NCBI RefSeq assembly: GCF_041154485.1
Contig: NZ_AP028669.1
Location: 1,178,001-1,242,000 of the forward strand
Length of the DNA: 64,000 nucleotides
Reading direction: 5' to 3'
Origin: Variovorax sp. V93
GTDB lineage: Bacteria; Pseudomonadota; Gammaproteobacteria; Burkholderiales; Burkholderiaceae_C
Part shown: positions 61,930-64,000 of the stretch, piece after piece
How positions within the stretch are numbered: position 1 is the stretch's first letter
Layout of the letters: every line of letters begins with the position of its first letter
The notes under the pieces: model-generated
Told to the model about the DNA's origin: nothing
Databases searched by the model: none
What the model saw: only the letters and a program-made list of their open reading frames with translations
Translations under genes and position numbers: made by a program

Positions 61930-62589
61930 ATGAACAACAAGATCTTGAAACGACGCGGCTTCGGCCGCCTGGTTCTGGCCAGCGCCTTGCTCTTCGGTGC
62001 CGCGACGGCTTTCGTGCGTCCGGCGCAGGCCGCCGACGAAGCGCCTGACGCGCTGGTGAAGCGTTTGTCGACCGACGTGCTCGAAACCATCAAGGCCGAC
62101 ACCTCCATCAAGGCGGGCGACATCAACAAGATCATGGTGCTGGTCGACAGCAAGATCATGCCCAACGTCAACTTCCAGCGCATGACGGCCTCCGCCGTCG
62201 GCCCGGCATGGCGCCAGGCCACGCCCGAGCAGCAGAAGAAGCTGCAGGAAGAATTCAAGACCCTGCTGGTGCGCACCTATGCCGGCGCGCTCGACCAGGT
62301 GAGCGACCAGACGGTCACGGTGCGCCCGTTCCGCGGGTCGCCTGAAGATACCGAGGTGCTGGTTCGCACCGAGGTCAAGGGCCGGGGCGATCCGGTGCAG
62401 CTCGACTACCGGCTCGAGAAAACGCCCGGCCAGGGCGGCGGCTGGAAGGTCTACAACCTCAATGTGCTGGGCGTCTGGCTGGTCGACACCTACCGCACCC
62501 AGTTCTCGCAGGAAATCAACGCCCGCGGCATCGACGGCCTGATTGCAGCGCTGGCGGCGCGCAACAAGGGCAACAACGGCAAGAGCTGA
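61930..62589 (+). CDS. mlaC: Periplasmic phospholipid shuttle MlaC
   Basis: 219-residue periplasmic protein with a signal peptide ending AQA-AD and the MlaC/Ttg2D fold (DSKIMPNVNFQRMTASAVGPAWRQATPEQQKKLQEEF, GWKVYNLNVLGVWLVDTYR). Carries phospholipids between MlaA and MlaD. A 183-bp gap separates it from mlaA, the widest in the operon; nothing recognisable lies there beyond an AAGGGA ribosome site. Confidence 0.95.
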   Translation: MNNKILKRRGFGRLVLASALLFGAATAFVRPAQAADEAPDALVKRLSTDVLETIKADTSIKAGDINKIMVLVDSKIMPNVNFQRMTASAVGPAWRQATPEQQKKLQEEFKTLLVRTYAGALDQVSDQTVTVRPFRGSPEDTEVLVRTEVKGRGDPVQLDYRLEKTPGQGGGWKVYNLNVLGVWLVDTYRTQFSQEINARGIDGLIAALAARNKGNNGKS

Positions 62590-62593
62590 GGCC

Positions 62594-62866
62594 ATGCTGG
62601 TCCTGCCCTCCAAACTCACCCACGATGAAGCCCCGGCCTGCATGCGCATGCTGCAGCAGGGGCTGACGGGGCAGACCGACACATCCACGGTGGTGGACGC
62701 CAGCGCGCTCGCGCAGTTCGATTCCTCGGCCTTGGCGGTGCTGCTGGAGTGCCGCCGCGAATCGAGCGCGCTCGGCCGGGGCTTCGCGGTCAAGGGGCTT
62801 TCGCCGCGGCTGCGCGAACTGGCTGCGCTCTACGGCATCGCGGGGCTTCTGCCGGCGGCGCCCTGA
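62594..62866 (+). CDS. mlaB: STAS-domain protein MlaB
   Basis: 90-residue cytoplasmic STAS protein (STVVDASALAQFDSSALAVLLECRRE, with the conserved DSS that contacts MlaF). It stabilises the MlaFE ATPase-permease complex. Starts 4 bp after mlaC. Sequence is divergent but size, motif and position agree. Confidence 0.88.
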   Translation: MLVLPSKLTHDEAPACMRMLQQGLTGQTDTSTVVDASALAQFDSSALAVLLECRRESSALGRGFAVKGLSPRLRELAALYGIAGLLPAAP

Positions 62867-62953
62867 CCGCAGGCGGCCCGGCAGCGGCCGCGTCAGGGCA
62901 TCCGGCCGCCGCCAAGCGGCCTGCGGGGCGGGCCCGTAAAATCGCCGGCTCCC

Positions 62954-63901
62954 ATGCCCGCGATCTCATTCCAATCGGTCTCCAAGACCTACCCTCCCTC
63001 CAGACAGCAGCGGGCCCAAGGCAAGCAGGGGCTGCGCGCCGTCGACGAGGTCAGCTTCCAGATCGAGCCGGGCGAGTTCTTCGGCCTGCTCGGGCCCAAT
63101 GGCGCGGGCAAGACCACGCTCATCAGCATGCTGGCCGGCCTGTCCCGTCCCACGGCCGGCGCCATCAGCGTCCATGGCTTCGACGTGCAGCGCGACTATG
63201 CCGAGGCCCGGCGCCAGCTCGGCATCGTGCCGCAGGAGCTGGTGTTCGACCCCTTCTTCAACGTGCGCGAATCGCTGCGCATCCAGTCGGGCTACTTCGG
63301 CATCAAGAACAACGAGCCCTGGATCGACGAGCTGCTGCAAAGCCTGGGCCTGGCCGACAAGGCCACGGCCAACATGCGCCAGCTCTCGGGCGGCATGAAG
63401 CGCCGGGTGCTGGTGGCGCAGGCGCTGGTGCACAAGCCGCCCGTGATCGTGCTGGACGAGCCCACCGCCGGGGTCGACGTCGAATTGCGCCAGACGCTCT
63501 GGCAGTTCGTCGCCAGGCTCAACAAAGAGGGCAGCACCGTGCTGCTGACCACCCACTACCTCGAAGAGGCGGAGGCGCTGTGCAGCCGCATCGCGATGCT
63601 CAAGCTCGGCAAGGTGATCGCCCTGGACCGCACCAGCGAGCTCCTGAAGTCGGCCGCCAGCAACGTGCTGCGCTTCAAGACCGACGCCATGCTGCCCTGG
63701 GCCATCGCGCAGCATGCGCGCATCACCGGGCGCATCGTGCAGCTGCCGGCGCAGAACGCCCATGAAGTCGAACAACTGCTGGCCGCGATCCGCGAAGCCG
63801 GCGTCGCAGTGGAAGACGTGGAAATGCGCAAGGCCGACCTGGAAGACGTGTTCATCGACCTGATGGCGGGCGAGCAGACGCCGTTGGAGGTTGCAAGATG
63901 A
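62954..63901 (+). CDS. ABC-2 type exporter ATP-binding protein (YadG/CcmA-like)
   Basis: 315-residue ATPase with Walker A GPNGAGKTT near residue 50, signature LSGGMKRRVLVAQA, Walker B VIVLDEPTAGVDVEL and H-loop TTHYLEEAEALC. It follows the mla operon by 87 bp and overlaps the permease gene by 4 bp. YadGH-type systems next to mla are common in this group; substrate is unknown. Confidence 0.9.
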   Translation: MPAISFQSVSKTYPPSRQQRAQGKQGLRAVDEVSFQIEPGEFFGLLGPNGAGKTTLISMLAGLSRPTAGAISVHGFDVQRDYAEARRQLGIVPQELVFDPFFNVRESLRIQSGYFGIKNNEPWIDELLQSLGLADKATANMRQLSGGMKRRVLVAQALVHKPPVIVLDEPTAGVDVELRQTLWQFVARLNKEGSTVLLTTHYLEEAEALCSRIAMLKLGKVIALDRTSELLKSAASNVLRFKTDAMLPWAIAQHARITGRIVQLPAQNAHEVEQLLAAIREAGVAVEDVEMRKADLEDVFIDLMAGEQTPLEVAR

Positions 63902-64000
63902 TGGCCGTGACGGGTTGGCACGCGCTGCTCTACAAGGAAACGCTGCGCTTCTGGAAGGTCGGCTTCCAGACCGTCGGCGCGCCGGTGCTCACCGCGCTGC
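63898..64000 (+). CDS. ABC-2 type transporter permease (3' end outside window)
   Basis: Only the first 34 codons are present: MMAVTGWHALLYKETLRFWKV and on to an Ala/Val-rich segment entering the first membrane helix, as in YadH-type permeases. It overlaps the ATPase stop (ATGATGA), giving two possible starts at 63898 and 63901. Confidence 0.8.
   Translation, partial: MMAVTGWHALLYKETLRFWKVGFQTVGAPVLTAL

Overview
The window is high-GC, gene-dense chromosomal DNA from a betaproteobacterium, most likely a Comamonadaceae member close to Variovorax. This rests on gene order (pilMNOPQ-aroK-aroB-dgt-MFS-DUF1415; mlaFEDACB in the beta-proteobacterial order with vacJ/mlaA inside; lysA-lptM divergent to cyaY), on a GC- and tract-rich intergenic repeat family seen twice, and on uniformly GC-ending codons. 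There are 58 protein genes, two of them cut by the window edges. I see no rRNA, tRNA, CRISPR array, prophage or intact insertion sequence other than one RAYT-type transposase gene. No gene-free stretch exceeds 300 bases; the longest are 40619-40858 (240 bp), 26371-26586 (216 bp), 14897-15080, 52238-52420 and 61747-61929 (about 183 bp each).

1-8026 (+): end of a polyol (mannitol/sorbitol/arabitol) catabolic operon. It holds an ABC permease and ATPase, a mannitol/arabinitol dehydrogenase, an SDR polyol dehydrogenase, a transaldolase/fructose-6-phosphate aldolase-like protein, a PfkB fructokinase, an MtlR-like AraC regulator and a xylulokinase, closed by a terminator. 8180-10290 (-): groES-groEL with a textbook CIRCE operator and promoter.

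10323-20791: an iron-uptake island with three TonB-dependent receptors, a DUF4198 protein, a PepSY membrane protein, a 60-residue membrane protein and a lipoprotein phospholipase D. Two Fur-box-like palindromes control the two siderophore receptors. 20795-25039 (-): a GTG-started XRE-cupin regulator, then a polar amino-acid-type ABC importer and a DadA/PuuB-like FAD oxidase, probably for polyamine or amino-acid uptake and oxidation.

25189-40618: housekeeping genes. These are metK (-), two tandem LpxL-family acyltransferases (+), an alpha/beta hydrolase (-), engB (-), cytochrome c4, the system II cytochrome c assembly genes resB and ccsB, msrPQ (+), lysA-lptM (-), cyaY (+) and mrcA/PBP1A (-).

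40859-52237 (+): the pilMNOPQ type IV pilus assembly operon running almost without gaps into aroK, aroB, dgt, an MFS carrier, a DUF1415 protein and a methyltransferase, then the RAYT transposase gene. 52421-58682 (+): gltBD, glutamate synthase, with a sigma-70 promoter placed just downstream of the transposase flank. 58781-62866 (+): the mlaFEDACB phospholipid transport operon, preceded by a terminator-like hairpin directly before its first codon and with an 86-bp insertion between mlaF and mlaE. 62954-64000 (+): an ABC-2 exporter ATPase and the start of its permease.

Most of the window is ordinary core genome. The least explained parts are the interspersed repeat and its apparent insertion in the mla operon, the terminator-like hairpins placed directly before mlaF and resB, the Fur-associated island with its phospholipase D and tiny membrane protein, and the flank of the transposase gene at the gltB promoter.
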